From NCBI RefSeq assembly GCF_036812735.1, contig NZ_CP117523.1, positions 1,426,001-1,490,000 of the forward strand: a DNA stretch of 64,000 nucleotides. Reading direction: 5' to 3'. Below the pieces are notes generated by a model that ran no database searches, was not told the DNA's origin, and saw nothing but the letters and a program-made list of their open reading frames with translations. This stretch comes from Terrisporobacter glycolicus ATCC 14880 = DSM 1288 (GTDB lineage: Bacteria; Bacillota; Clostridia; Peptostreptococcales; Peptostreptococcaceae). A program made the translations under genes and the position numbers. Positions 52,531 to 60,982 of the stretch are shown here, piece by piece. Within the stretch, counting starts at the first letter, position 1, and every line of letters begins with the position of its first letter.

Positions 52531-53268
52531 CTAAATGCCTCTTTTCTTTAAAAAATATTCGAAATAAATATCTTTAATAGTGGATTTTTTACGTTTACTA
52601 ATTGGAATAATCTCACCATTTGACAATACAAAATCGTCAGACTCTATCCTGTCTACATGTTCCATATTCACAATTATTCCTCTAAAACATTCAATAAATC
52701 TTTTATCACTTAGCAAGATTTCCAAGTAATTGTTTAAGCTTTTGTTAGAAACAAGAGTAGTTTTAGTAGTATGGAATTTACTTATTCTACGCTCACAATC
52801 AACATATACAATATTAGAAAAAAGTAAATTTATTGGTTTTTTATTTATGATTATTTCTAAGGATGACGTGTCTAAATTTAAATTTTCAAGACAATAATCA
52901 AGAGCAGTAAATAGTTTGTCTTTATGAAGTGTTATTGGCTTAATTATATAAAATACTGCTTTTACTTCGAAACTGTCAAGTATATGATCATTACTTGTAG
53001 TTAAAAAAATTATATTACATGATTTATCAATATCGAAAATTTTTCTGGAAGTTTCAATACCTGTAAGTTTATGCATGTATATATCTAAAATTATAATATC
53101 ATAATAATTAGCTTTAAAAATCGATAAGAAATTTTCCCCACTTTCAAACTCATCTATTTTTAAATCCATATTATTTGGTTCTGTAAACCTGTCTAAAAAG
53201 AACTCATTTACTAAGTTTTTCACATCAGTTCTATCTTTAATTAAATCGTCTATAATAGCTATTCTCAT
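52531..53268 (-). CDS. LytTR-type response regulator (AgrA-like)
   Basis: 245 residues. Receiver domain with Asp62 in YDIIILDIYMHKLTG and the acidic pocket IIDDL at 5-9. LytTR DNA-binding domain from about residue 140 (VYVDCERRISKFH, RFIECFRGIIVNMEHVDRIES, NGEIIPISKRKK). LytTR domains bind two direct repeats about two helical turns apart, and such a pair is found 58-85 nt upstream. First gene of the pair with the GHKL kinase. Confidence 0.9.
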   Translation of the reverse strand: MRIAIIDDLIKDRTDVKNLVNEFFLDRFTEPNNMDLKIDEFESGENFLSIFKANYYDIIILDIYMHKLTGIETSRKIFDIDKSCNIIFLTTSNDHILDSFEVKAVFYIIKPITLHKDKLFTALDYCLENLNLDTSSLEIIINKKPINLLFSNIVYVDCERRISKFHTTKTTLVSNKSLNNYLEILLSDKRFIECFRGIIVNMEHVDRIESDDFVLSNGEIIPISKRKKSTIKDIYFEYFLKKRGI

Positions 53269-53302
53269 ATTACCCCCATAATAATTAGAAAACTTTATAT
53301 AA

Positions 53303-53353
53303 ATTCTACCACAAAATGGTATTTAGGTGCAAAGTATTGTCTCTGGGTGCAAA
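53303..53353 (-). promoter_or_regulatory. LytTR direct repeats and extended -10 promoter
   Basis: Plus-strand GGTGCAAA at 53326-53333 and 53346-53353, an exact repeat with a 20-nt period (12-nt gap), as LytTR proteins prefer. On the minus strand an extended -10, TGGTAGAAT (TAGAAT at 53303-53308), is correctly placed after the sites. Probable autoregulated promoter of the response regulator gene. Confidence 0.6.
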
Positions 53354-53803
53354 AATATAGAAAAAATATGAAAAATTAATTATTATTATTTTAGTTGCTA
53401 ATAAGTTTTCTAAAAGAAAAAATATATTAATAGTGCATATATTAGTAATGGCGGTTTCTAGTATTTATGCAATGATATATTTTACATAGAAGTCTAGGCG
53501 TAACTAATTATGGGGATTATAAAAGCTATTGATGAATTATAAATGATGTATGGGGATACAAGTCAAATTCATTACTAGTTAAAAGTTTTAAAACTTAGGG
53601 GTCAAGTTGATTCAAGGGGAATTACATGAACGGCCAATAAAAGAGAGGAGCTATTGCAAATAGGGGTTAGCAATAGTTCCTTTTAGTTTGCTTATATTAA
53701 TTATAAATATTTTATAAGAATAAATTATTTATAAATTTAGCAAAATAAGCAGATACAGCAAAAATAAATAAGTGATAAGTTTTGATTACAGGAGATAATA
53801 AAA
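53354..53803. other. 450-nt spacer with a small orphan hairpin
   Basis: AT-rich. A GGAGCTATTGC/GCAATAGTTCC stem (53647-53657 with 53670-53680) is followed by TTTT, so it looks like a terminator with no gene in front of it. A short reading frame at about 53424-53489 has hydrophobic content but no ribosome site. I see no supported gene. Confidence 0.45.
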
Positions 53804-54262
53804 ATGAGCAAAGAGATAATAATTGGTATTATAATTGTAGTTGCTTTATTTGGCATATTCTCTTTTGGTACAAAGTATGTGGAAAATCCCCAACCACAAA
53901 AGACAGAAGACAGAGTTGAGGACAATTTACATTCAACTAACAAAAATAAATCTTTCGGATTTGACCTTGTGGCAGAAACACACAACGAAAAAGAAATAGA
54001 GTTTTTAAATATTTATAGAGGTACTATTATGGAATATCTAACTAGCAATGGTATAGAACTGGAAGACTTATGGGTTGCAGTTTATTATGATGGACTAAAT
54101 AGAGGTAAACCTCACATATTATTCAAAATAAGAACATATAATAACGAGGAAAAAAAGAACCTTATAGAAGAGTTATTTGCCAAAGAAAACTTAGATATGC
54201 TGTTTACTGGATCCAACTATGATGTATGGTTAAATAGCATAGATAACTACAATACTAAATAA
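53804..54262 (+). CDS. Small membrane-anchored protein of unknown function
   Basis: 152 residues. One N-terminal transmembrane helix (about 4-22), a charged linker, then a 95-residue soluble domain facing outward. Repeated aromatic and charged residues (YDGLNRGKPHILFKIRTYNN near 97) suggest a mixed alpha/beta fold. I recognise no family. AGGAGA precedes the ATG. Ends in a clear terminator, so it is a single-gene unit. Confidence 0.6.
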   Translation: MSKEIIIGIIIVVALFGIFSFGTKYVENPQPQKTEDRVEDNLHSTNKNKSFGFDLVAETHNEKEIEFLNIYRGTIMEYLTSNGIELEDLWVAVYYDGLNRGKPHILFKIRTYNNEEKKNLIEELFAKENLDMLFTGSNYDVWLNSIDNYNTK

Positions 54263-54273
54263 ATTTTTATTAA

Positions 54274-54310
54274 GCTATGATTTTATATATGAAAAACATA
54301 GCTTTTTTAC
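54274..54310 (+). terminator. Intrinsic terminator
   Basis: 8-bp stem AAGCTATG/CATAGCTT (54274-54281 with 54299-54306) followed by T residues, directly after the small membrane protein. Confidence 0.85.
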
Positions 54311-54387
54311 GTATACAAAAAATTTGCAGCATTTTTTAGAAGTGGTATAATTAAATCGGCACTATAAATTATAAGGAGATTAAAAAT

Positions 54388-54846
54388 ATGTTAAAAGAGA
54401 TAAAAATAGGGGGAAAATTTTCTTACTTAGAGAACGATTATAGATTATGCTGTATGGGTGAGGGAAATTTTGAAACTGCTGAAAAAACTCTGCAATATTT
54501 TTTAGGAATTTTAGAAGATGAAGAAAAAAGTATGATAGGTTTTGATGAAAATGACATAAATAGTGTTTTCAAAGCTTATGGTAAAAAAATCATTTACTTC
54601 TATGAAGATATGGAATTATATAGTGAAGAAAGAATAGAGTTTGTTAAAGAAATGAGAGCCAAGTTTCCAGAGTGTGTTGTTCATATTGTAATGAGCAGTG
54701 GAGAAGTATGTAGTTTACATGATGTGCACGAAAGATGCAAAGAAATGATAGAACTTAATGAAAAACTTGGTGGAGAAATGTACTTACACAACGTTGTAAA
54801 CAAAAATTTAGATGAAATTTCTACAAAAATAGTCGTTGGTATGTAG
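54388..54846 (+). CDS. Small soluble protein of unknown function
   Basis: 152 residues, acidic, no signal peptide or membrane helix. Mixed helix/strand composition with a KIIYFYEDMELYSEER segment near 72. I recognise no domain. AAGGAG with a 9-nt gap supports the ATG. It stands alone between a terminator and the BrnQ gene. Confidence 0.55.
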   Translation: MLKEIKIGGKFSYLENDYRLCCMGEGNFETAEKTLQYFLGILEDEEKSMIGFDENDINSVFKAYGKKIIYFYEDMELYSEERIEFVKEMRAKFPECVVHIVMSSGEVCSLHDVHERCKEMIELNEKLGGEMYLHNVVNKNLDEISTKIVVGM

Positions 54847-55077
54847 AAATTAGTAATATTAAGATTTTGAGGGGCGCTTTTAAAATAAATGCACCCTTCA
54901 TTGGTAGGAAATGTTATTATGTTTTTTAAAATAATGGTTAAATTAATGTTAAAAATCACTCCAAATGATAAATATATGTTAAATAATTGAGAAATTATAG
55001 ACGTTAAGAACTTAGAAATGTATAATTTTTTTTAATTGATAAATAAACATAAATGAATTTTTTAAGGGGGCTTTAAC

Positions 55078-56394
55078 ATGAAAAGGCAGCAGAAGGACAT
55101 CATTGTAGTTGGATTTGCACTATTCGCAATGTTTTTTGGAGCAGGAAATCTAATCTTTCCACCATACCTTGGTGTAGTAAGTGGTAGTGGATGGATGACT
55201 GGTTTTACAGGTTTTATTATTGCAGACGTTGGCTTAGCATTACTTGCAATAATGGCAGCAGCCAAGTGCCAAGGAGATATAAACACTGTACTAGGAAGAA
55301 CTGGGAAAAGGTTATCATTTATTCTGGCAACAGCAATAATGATTTGCCTAGGACCACTTTTAGCAATACCTAGAACAGGTGCAACAACATTTGAAATGGG
55401 AATACAACCAATTTTTGGTGGATTCAGCCCAATTTTATTCTCAGTTTTATTCTTTGGTTTAACACTTGTTCTTACAATAAAACCATCTAAAGTAGTAGAC
55501 ATTATAGGACAATACTTAACGCCAGCTTTGTTAATAGCATTAATATTTTTAATAATAATGGGTGTAGTATCACCACTTGGTGATTTAAATGAAGCACCAG
55601 TAATAAGCAATATATTCTCTGAAGGTATATCTCAAGGATACCAAACAATGGACCCATTAGGAGCAATAGCACTATCTGCAGTTGTAATTATTTCTCTTAC
55701 TCAAAAGGGATATACAGAAGAATCACAAAAGATAAAATTAACTTTACAAGCTGGACTTGTAGCTGCAGTAGCCTTAGTTATAGTATATGGAGGTTTAACA
55801 TATTTAGGTTCAACTGTGGCTCATCAATTTGCTGGAGTTAGCCCAAAAGATATAAACCAAACTTCACTAATAGTTGGCATAACAGAGCAATTATTAGGAA
55901 AACCAGGAAAAGTAGTCTTAGCAATAATAGTTGGACTAGCATGTTTGACGACAGCTATAGGACTTGTATCAGCAACAGCACAATACTTTACTAAAATAAC
56001 TAAAGGTGCTTTAAAATATGAAACTATAGTTATTGTTGTATGTATATTTAGCGCAGTAGTATCTAACTTTGGTGTAAGTACTATAATACAATTTTCTGCA
56101 CCAATATTATCAGTTATTTACCCTGCAACAATAGTTTTAGTAATAATGACTTTATTTGGTCACAAAATTAAAAATGACAATGCATTTAAAGGAGCAACAT
56201 ATGTGGCACTACTTGTAAGTATTCTTACAGTTGCAAATAACATGGGCTTCGAAATTGCATTTATAAATAAATTACCACTTAGTACTTTAGGATTTAACTG
56301 GATTATTCCAGCAATCATTGGAGGTATTATAGGAAGCATTATACCAAACCATAAGGATGATAAGGGATATGACAGAATTGATGACGCCTTATAA
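55078..56394 (+). CDS. brnQ: Branched-chain amino acid carrier BrnQ
   Basis: 438 residues, LIVCS family, with twelve helices. MFFGAGNLIFPPYLG near 19-33 and LGPLLAIPRTGATTFEMG near 89 are the family's conserved substrate and sodium regions, and match classical BrnQ more closely than the copy at 46597. Imports Leu, Ile and Val with sodium. Single gene with AAGGGGG before the ATG and its own terminator. Confidence 0.9.
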   Translation: MKRQQKDIIVVGFALFAMFFGAGNLIFPPYLGVVSGSGWMTGFTGFIIADVGLALLAIMAAAKCQGDINTVLGRTGKRLSFILATAIMICLGPLLAIPRTGATTFEMGIQPIFGGFSPILFSVLFFGLTLVLTIKPSKVVDIIGQYLTPALLIALIFLIIMGVVSPLGDLNEAPVISNIFSEGISQGYQTMDPLGAIALSAVVIISLTQKGYTEESQKIKLTLQAGLVAAVALVIVYGGLTYLGSTVAHQFAGVSPKDINQTSLIVGITEQLLGKPGKVVLAIIVGLACLTTAIGLVSATAQYFTKITKGALKYETIVIVVCIFSAVVSNFGVSTIIQFSAPILSVIYPATIVLVIMTLFGHKIKNDNAFKGATYVALLVSILTVANNMGFEIAFINKLPLSTLGFNWIIPAIIGGIIGSIIPNHKDDKGYDRIDDAL

Positions 56395-56417
56395 ACATTT
56401 AAATACTATACAATAAT

Positions 56418-56457
56418 AAAAAAGTCTGAGGGATTTAATTTTCTCTTAGGCTTTTTT
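56418..56457 (+). terminator. Terminator after brnQ
   Basis: Imperfect stem rich in A-T and G-T pairs (from 56418 to 56457), ending in six T. Confidence 0.8.
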
Positions 56458-56588
56458 ATTTGCACTTAAAGATTTTATTATGACTAACTATATATTAATT
56501 CTATAAAATATATAGATATTCAACAAAATATTTAATATAATTAATATATAAAATAGAAATATTTGTAAAGCAAGAAGGGATTGAGTAA

Positions 56589-57413
56589 ATGAAAAAAGTA
56601 ATAATGCTATTAACTATATTATGTTTATTTGTTGTAGGATGTAGCAAAAAAGAGGATACATCATCTTATGATAAATATTTAGAAGATGGGAAAAGAGCAG
56701 CCACAAATGAAGAATACGATAAAGCAAAGAACTTATTTGGTTTAGCAAAAGAGGAAAATAATAATGAAGAAGAAGCAAATGCACTTTATAAGCAAACAAA
56801 TAATTTAATAGAAGCAATTGATTCTAAGGAAAAGAAACACTACGATGTGGCAATACAGCTTTGTGCATCAATAGAAACAATAAATAGTGAAAGTGACATA
56901 ATAAAAAAGGCTGCAACGGATTTAAAGAAAAAGTGTGTAAACTTAAAGAATAATCCTGACCAAGAAGAAAAAGAAGAAAAAGAAGCAAAAAAAGAAAAGA
57001 AAAAGACAGTAAAAGATAAGGCTAAAGAGGAAAGCAAAACAGCTAAAAATATTAAAAATGATTATAAAAATAAAGCTAAAGAAGCTAAAGATTTAGCAGT
57101 TAAAAGAGATGGTATATTTAGATATCAAGCAGCATTAATAAAGACTCTAAGATCTTATGATATGAAGGACGTTGAAAGTGCAAAAGCAGTTTATGAGTTA
57201 AGTGATGAAATGTTAAATAATTTATATAAAGATTTAAAAACAAATTTGGATAAAAGTTTATTTAATAAGTTGAAAAAAGAGCAAGTTCAATGGGTTGAGG
57301 AAAAAATGGCAAAAGAAAAGGGGCTTAGAAAGGATAAACTTTTTATGTACCAAAGTCTTGCCACAATTACCATTGATAGATGTGAGAAGTTCAATGAAAG
57401 GTATTATAGATAA
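56589..57413 (+). CDS. Lipoprotein with C-terminal LprI-like domain
   Basis: 274 residues. Signal peptide and lipobox VVGC with Cys18. A TPR-like helical segment (about 25-110), then a very Lys/Glu-rich coiled linker (about 122-170). The C-terminal 90 residues match the DUF1311/LprI pattern (LNNLYKDLKTNLDKSLFNKLKKEQVQWVEEK near 208), a fold seen in lysozyme-inhibitor lipoproteins. The two typical Cys pairs of LprI are not obvious. Likely attached to the outer face of the membrane. Function inferred only loosely. Confidence 0.7.
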   Translation: MKKVIMLLTILCLFVVGCSKKEDTSSYDKYLEDGKRAATNEEYDKAKNLFGLAKEENNNEEEANALYKQTNNLIEAIDSKEKKHYDVAIQLCASIETINSESDIIKKAATDLKKKCVNLKNNPDQEEKEEKEAKKEKKKTVKDKAKEESKTAKNIKNDYKNKAKEAKDLAVKRDGIFRYQAALIKTLRSYDMKDVESAKAVYELSDEMLNNLYKDLKTNLDKSLFNKLKKEQVQWVEEKMAKEKGLRKDKLFMYQSLATITIDRCEKFNERYYR

Positions 57414-57547
57414 TAACAAATATTGGTACTTTAGTTTTCATGGTTAATTTAAAAAATTGCTTTGAAATTTAATTAAATTTAGTGAAAAACATTTACAAAA
57501 TTCATTAAATGGCGTATAATTAATACATAAATTTAAACTAAGTATAA

Positions 57548-57720
57548 AAAAGATAGAGGAGCGGTAATTAATAGTACTAGTAATTAGTAAAAGCATAAAA
57601 ATTTACTAGGAAAGGAAGTATCGCCGAAGTTGTATAATTGAAGCTAAAAAGTTGTACAGCTGGGGATGCAGAGAATATCTGTATCACTGTCACAAATTAT
57701 TTTGTGGTGAGCTATCATTT
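57548..57720 (+). ncRNA. Lysine riboswitch (L-box aptamer)
   Basis: Contains the conserved lysine-aptamer elements in order: AGAGGAGCGG after the P1 strand GATAG (57552-57556), GGAAGTATCGCCGAAG (57614-57629), GCTGGGGATGCAG near 57659, CTGTCAC near 57687, GTGAGCTATC closing P1 (CTATC 57712-57716). Followed by a terminator at 57780-57810. It should turn off the amino-acid permease gene when lysine is high. Confidence 0.9.
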
Positions 57721-57779
57721 AAGGGATAATATATACTTAAATATACTGTATCCATTTTAGTGTATTTTTGTATTTACGT

Positions 57780-57810
57780 AGCCTTGAGTGTTAAGCTCAA
57801 GGCTTTTTTT
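57780..57810 (+). terminator. Lysine riboswitch expression-platform terminator
   Basis: 9-bp stem AGCCTTGAG/CTCAAGGCT (57780-57788 with 57796-57804) and seven T. It lies between the aptamer and the permease start, so it is the regulated terminator. Confidence 0.88.
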
Positions 57811-57972
57811 ATTGTAAGTTATGTTTTTCTGATTTATAGATAAATTACAATAACCAACTTATTGACGCGAGTAAGGTTGTTGACAAAGTGGTAGCAACAT
57901 AATTCACTAACACGTCATTCGAGCCAAGCAAATTTTTTATATGGGAAATATCTATTGTAGAGGAGAGACATC

Positions 57973-59424
57973 ATGGGAGAAAATAAAAAAATAAAATTAT
58001 GGGCATTAGTAATGCTTATATTTGTTCCTACTTTTAATTTTACTAACATCGCAAGTAACGCAGTATATTTAGGGGCAACTGCTATACCTTCATGGGTGAT
58101 AGTATCAGTACTATACTTTTTACCACTGTGTGGAGTTATAGCTGAAATGGCATCTTTTAACAAAGACAAAGACGGTGGAATTTATACTTGGGTAGAACAA
58201 GCAATAGGTGAAAAATGGGCATTCATAAGTACATGGTCTTATTTTATAGGTATACTTTTCTATCTACAAATGGTCTTTTCCAGAATACCTGTAGCAGCAT
58301 CATGGGCTTTACTTGGAAGAAACGTATTTACTGATTCCAATGCTTATTTGTTGCCAATACTATCAATATTTATATGTATAGCTATGACATATATAGCAAC
58401 AATAGGTGTAAGTAAATTCTCTAAGCTGGCTGATTTTGGAGGGAAATTTACTCTAGCAGCAACAATAATATTTATAGTAATGACTGTAGTTGGATATTTT
58501 AACGGAACACCTTCTGCAACTGAGTTTAGTGTGGAAACAGTTGTTCCAAAATTTAATGTAAGTTATTTCTCAACTTTTTCTTGGTTGCTATTTGCAGTAT
58601 CAGGTTCAGAAGTTGCAGGGACATATATAAAACAAACAGAAAATCCTAAAAAGACATTTCCAAAAGCAATGGTTATAGCAACTATACTTATAGCATTATC
58701 ATATATACTTGGTTCTGTGGCTGTACAATTAATAGCATCACCAGAAGTTTTGGAAAGTGCTGGTATAAAAGATGCAGGGTATGTGGTTTATAGTATAGTA
58801 GCAAACAACTTTGGAATAAATGGAAAAATAGTAGTTCAAATATATGCGGCGATATTCTTAGTAACATCAATAGCAGCTTATATAATATGGATGGAGTCTC
58901 CAATAAGAGCTATGTTTGGAGAAGTTCCAAAGGGAACATTCCCAGAATTCTTAGTTAAGAAAAGAGAAGATGGAACATTAGTAAACGCACTATGGACCCA
59001 ATGTGCAATATTAATAGTATTAATAGCCATACCACTATTTGGACTAAAGTCTATAGATGCATTCTTTAAATTGTTAACAGACTTATCAGCTTTAACAGTT
59101 GTTATACCATATATAATCCTTATGTGTGCATATATGTCATTTAGAAAAAATAATAAAAACATTGATTTTAAATTCTTTAAATCAGATGTACTTGCCTACA
59201 CTATGTCAGGAATAGCTTTAGTACTATCTTGTACAGGGTTCTTGGGAGCAGGTCTTGACTATGTCGTTGGATCTAGTGGAACAGAAGCTATTTTACTAAT
59301 AGTAAAAACCTATGGTGGACCAGTAATTCTTATAAGTATGGGACTTGCCATAAGATTTATATCGCAAAAGTCTTATAATAAATCCAATGAAGGTAGATTG
59401 GAAGATAAGAAAAAGGCTATGTAA
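57973..59424 (+). CDS. APC-family amino-acid permease, probable lysine transporter
   Basis: 483 residues with twelve helices. Substrate-binding helix 1 with NFTNIASNAVYLG near 21, and FSWLLFAVSGSEVAGTY near 197 with the GSE motif of the AdiC/GadC/YjeM branch. Control by a lysine riboswitch makes lysine the most likely substrate. Many clostridial lysine transporters of this branch (sometimes called LysW or YvsH-like) are regulated this way. GGAGAG precedes the ATG. The downstream hairpin at 59456 ends the transcript. Confidence 0.83.
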   Translation: MGENKKIKLWALVMLIFVPTFNFTNIASNAVYLGATAIPSWVIVSVLYFLPLCGVIAEMASFNKDKDGGIYTWVEQAIGEKWAFISTWSYFIGILFYLQMVFSRIPVAASWALLGRNVFTDSNAYLLPILSIFICIAMTYIATIGVSKFSKLADFGGKFTLAATIIFIVMTVVGYFNGTPSATEFSVETVVPKFNVSYFSTFSWLLFAVSGSEVAGTYIKQTENPKKTFPKAMVIATILIALSYILGSVAVQLIASPEVLESAGIKDAGYVVYSIVANNFGINGKIVVQIYAAIFLVTSIAAYIIWMESPIRAMFGEVPKGTFPEFLVKKREDGTLVNALWTQCAILIVLIAIPLFGLKSIDAFFKLLTDLSALTVVIPYIILMCAYMSFRKNNKNIDFKFFKSDVLAYTMSGIALVLSCTGFLGAGLDYVVGSSGTEAILLIVKTYGGPVILISMGLAIRFISQKSYNKSNEGRLEDKKKAM

Positions 59425-59455
59425 GATGTTTGATGAAAAGTAAGCAGATATAATT

Positions 59456-59497
59456 GAAAGCGTGTATTTTCTTATTGGAAAGTACATGCTTTCTTTT
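59456..59497 (+). terminator. Terminator after lysine permease
   Basis: 11-bp stem with one G-T pair (59456-59466 with 59483-59493) followed by a T-rich tail. Confidence 0.85.
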
Positions 59498-59736
59498 GCT
59501 TTACTTTAAAGATAGAAGAGAAAGTTAAAAATATGCTTATAAAATTAAAAATAAGAAATTTTATTATGTGAATTATTGTTGATTTATACTTTAAGAAGTA
59601 TATAATTAACAATAGAGTGATTTTTAAAAAAGAAATTAGTATTTAAGTTTTGTTATTATAAAATTATTATAAAAAGTCATATTGCAAGACTTGGATAATT
59701 GAAAGCTAGTTATTTCAATTACTTGAGGTCGTACTA

Positions 59737-59773
59737 CTATAAGAATGAATTCCATTAAAACAAGGATTGAAAC
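59737..59773 (+). repeat. Single CRISPR-like repeat
   Basis: A 37-nt unit ending in ACAAGGATTGAAAC, the 3' end typical of type I-B/III CRISPR repeats in Clostridia. No second copy and no cas gene occur in the window. A 24-nt stretch follows, then a hairpin. Confidence 0.55.
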
Positions 59774-59797
59774 TTGGAGTAATTGCAGCGGCTCAGC

Positions 59798-59835
59798 AAG
59801 AAAAAATAAGTGTTTTTTTATACTTATTTTTTCTT
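59798..59835. terminator. A/T-rich hairpin after the CRISPR-like repeat
   Basis: Perfect 14-bp stem (59798-59811 with 59822-59835). Possible terminator of a small transcript that includes the CRISPR-like repeat. Confidence 0.5.
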
Positions 59836-60072
59836 CCAAAACACAACTAAAAATTCTACCACCAAGGATGAATAATTTTCTACATAGTATAATTTACAAT
59901 TTACAATTAATTAATAAAATAAAACTTTTATTTATATAAAAAAAATCATAGTATTGATATATTTGTTGGAAAAGAATAATATACCTAATACATACAATAG
60001 TGAATGATAAAATCCAATTAAAAATTGAAAAAGTGATAATATGGATCAGTAATTACTACTTTTCCTTACTTT

Positions 60073-60098
60073 AAAGGCTGTATATATACAGCCTTTTT
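60073..60098. terminator. Orphan palindromic terminator
   Basis: Perfect 24-nt palindrome at 60073-60096 with five T at its end. No gene lies upstream on the plus strand, so it probably ends a non-coding transcript. Confidence 0.7.
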
Positions 60099-60227
60099 CC
60101 ATGTCAAATATTGAAATAATAAAAAAATTCATGTACTAATTAAATAAATTTGATATTATAAATAAGAAATTCAATATTTATTTTGGATTGCTAAATTATA
60201 ATAAATTTACATTTAGGAGTGTTGCAA

Positions 60228-60956
60228 ATGTTAAATATTTGTTTATGTGATGATGAAATAGATGTTTTAGATTGTTATTCACATAAGATAAATGAAATTT
60301 CATATAAGCATAATTATGCATTTAAGATTGAAACCTTTAGGAATGGTGAAAGTTTAATTTTTGATATAGAAGAAGACCCAAATAGATTCAATATAATAAT
60401 TATAGATATAATAATGAAAAGTATTAATGGAATTGATACAGCAAAGATTTTAAGAAATCGTGGATATAGTGGAATAATAATATTTTTAACTTCAAGTAAA
60501 GAGTTTGCACTAGATTCATTTGAAGTAGAACCATTAAACTATATTCTAAAAGATGATAGTAATAACAGGTTTGAAGATATATTTTTAAAGGCTGCTGCTC
60601 AAGTTGATAAAAATTGCAATAAGAATATAATTATTTCTAGTAAAAATCAAAATAAGGTTGTTAATTTAGATAGGATTCTTTATATGGAAAGTTTAAATAA
60701 AAAAGCTATATTACATAATATTTATGGAGAAAGGGAAGAAGTAAATATTGTTTTTAAGAATATATATGAAAAGATTAAAGAACATGGATTTATTCGTTGT
60801 CATAAGTCATACATAATTAATATTGAGTATGTAAAATCATTTAATAATTTGGAATGTAGGTTACAAGGAGGGGTTACTGTGCCAATAGGTAGAAAATATT
60901 TAAAAGATTTTAAAAATATGATTGTGGAAAAAGAGTTTGGAAATATATTATTGTAA
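60228..60956 (+). CDS. LytTR-type response regulator (second system)
   Basis: 242 residues from the ATG 60228 with AGGAG 8 nt upstream. Receiver domain: acidic pocket CDDE at 7-10 and phospho-acceptor Asp60 in NIIIIDIIMKSING. LytTR domain from about 145 (ILYMESLNKKAILH, FIRCHKSYIINIEYVKSF, VPIGRKYLKDFK). It pairs with the GHKL kinase downstream (26 nt gap). Not the same as the regulator at 52531 in sequence. Confidence 0.9.
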   Translation: MLNICLCDDEIDVLDCYSHKINEISYKHNYAFKIETFRNGESLIFDIEEDPNRFNIIIIDIIMKSINGIDTAKILRNRGYSGIIIFLTSSKEFALDSFEVEPLNYILKDDSNNRFEDIFLKAAAQVDKNCNKNIIISSKNQNKVVNLDRILYMESLNKKAILHNIYGEREEVNIVFKNIYEKIKEHGFIRCHKSYIINIEYVKSFNNLECRLQGGVTVPIGRKYLKDFKNMIVEKEFGNILL

Positions 60957-60982
60957 CTTATTTAAAAGAATGAGGTAAGCAT

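Larger units (their letters stand above)
59498..60227. other. 730-nt non-coding region with several hairpins
   Basis: Contains the inverted pair AATTGAAA/TTTCAATT near 59698, the CRISPR-like repeat, an A/T-rich hairpin and an orphan palindrome at 60073. The short reading frames have no ribosome site or codon bias. The structure suggests one or two small transcripts. Confidence 0.5.

Noticed and set aside
53424-53489. Short hydrophobic frame upstream of the LytTR operon, considered as an agrD-like peptide
   Set aside because: No ribosome site, no Cys in a thiolactone position, and no amphipathic leader typical of AgrD.
59745-59939. 64-codon open frame over the CRISPR-like repeat
   Set aside because: No ribosome site, composition follows the hairpins and repeat, and no recognisable protein features.
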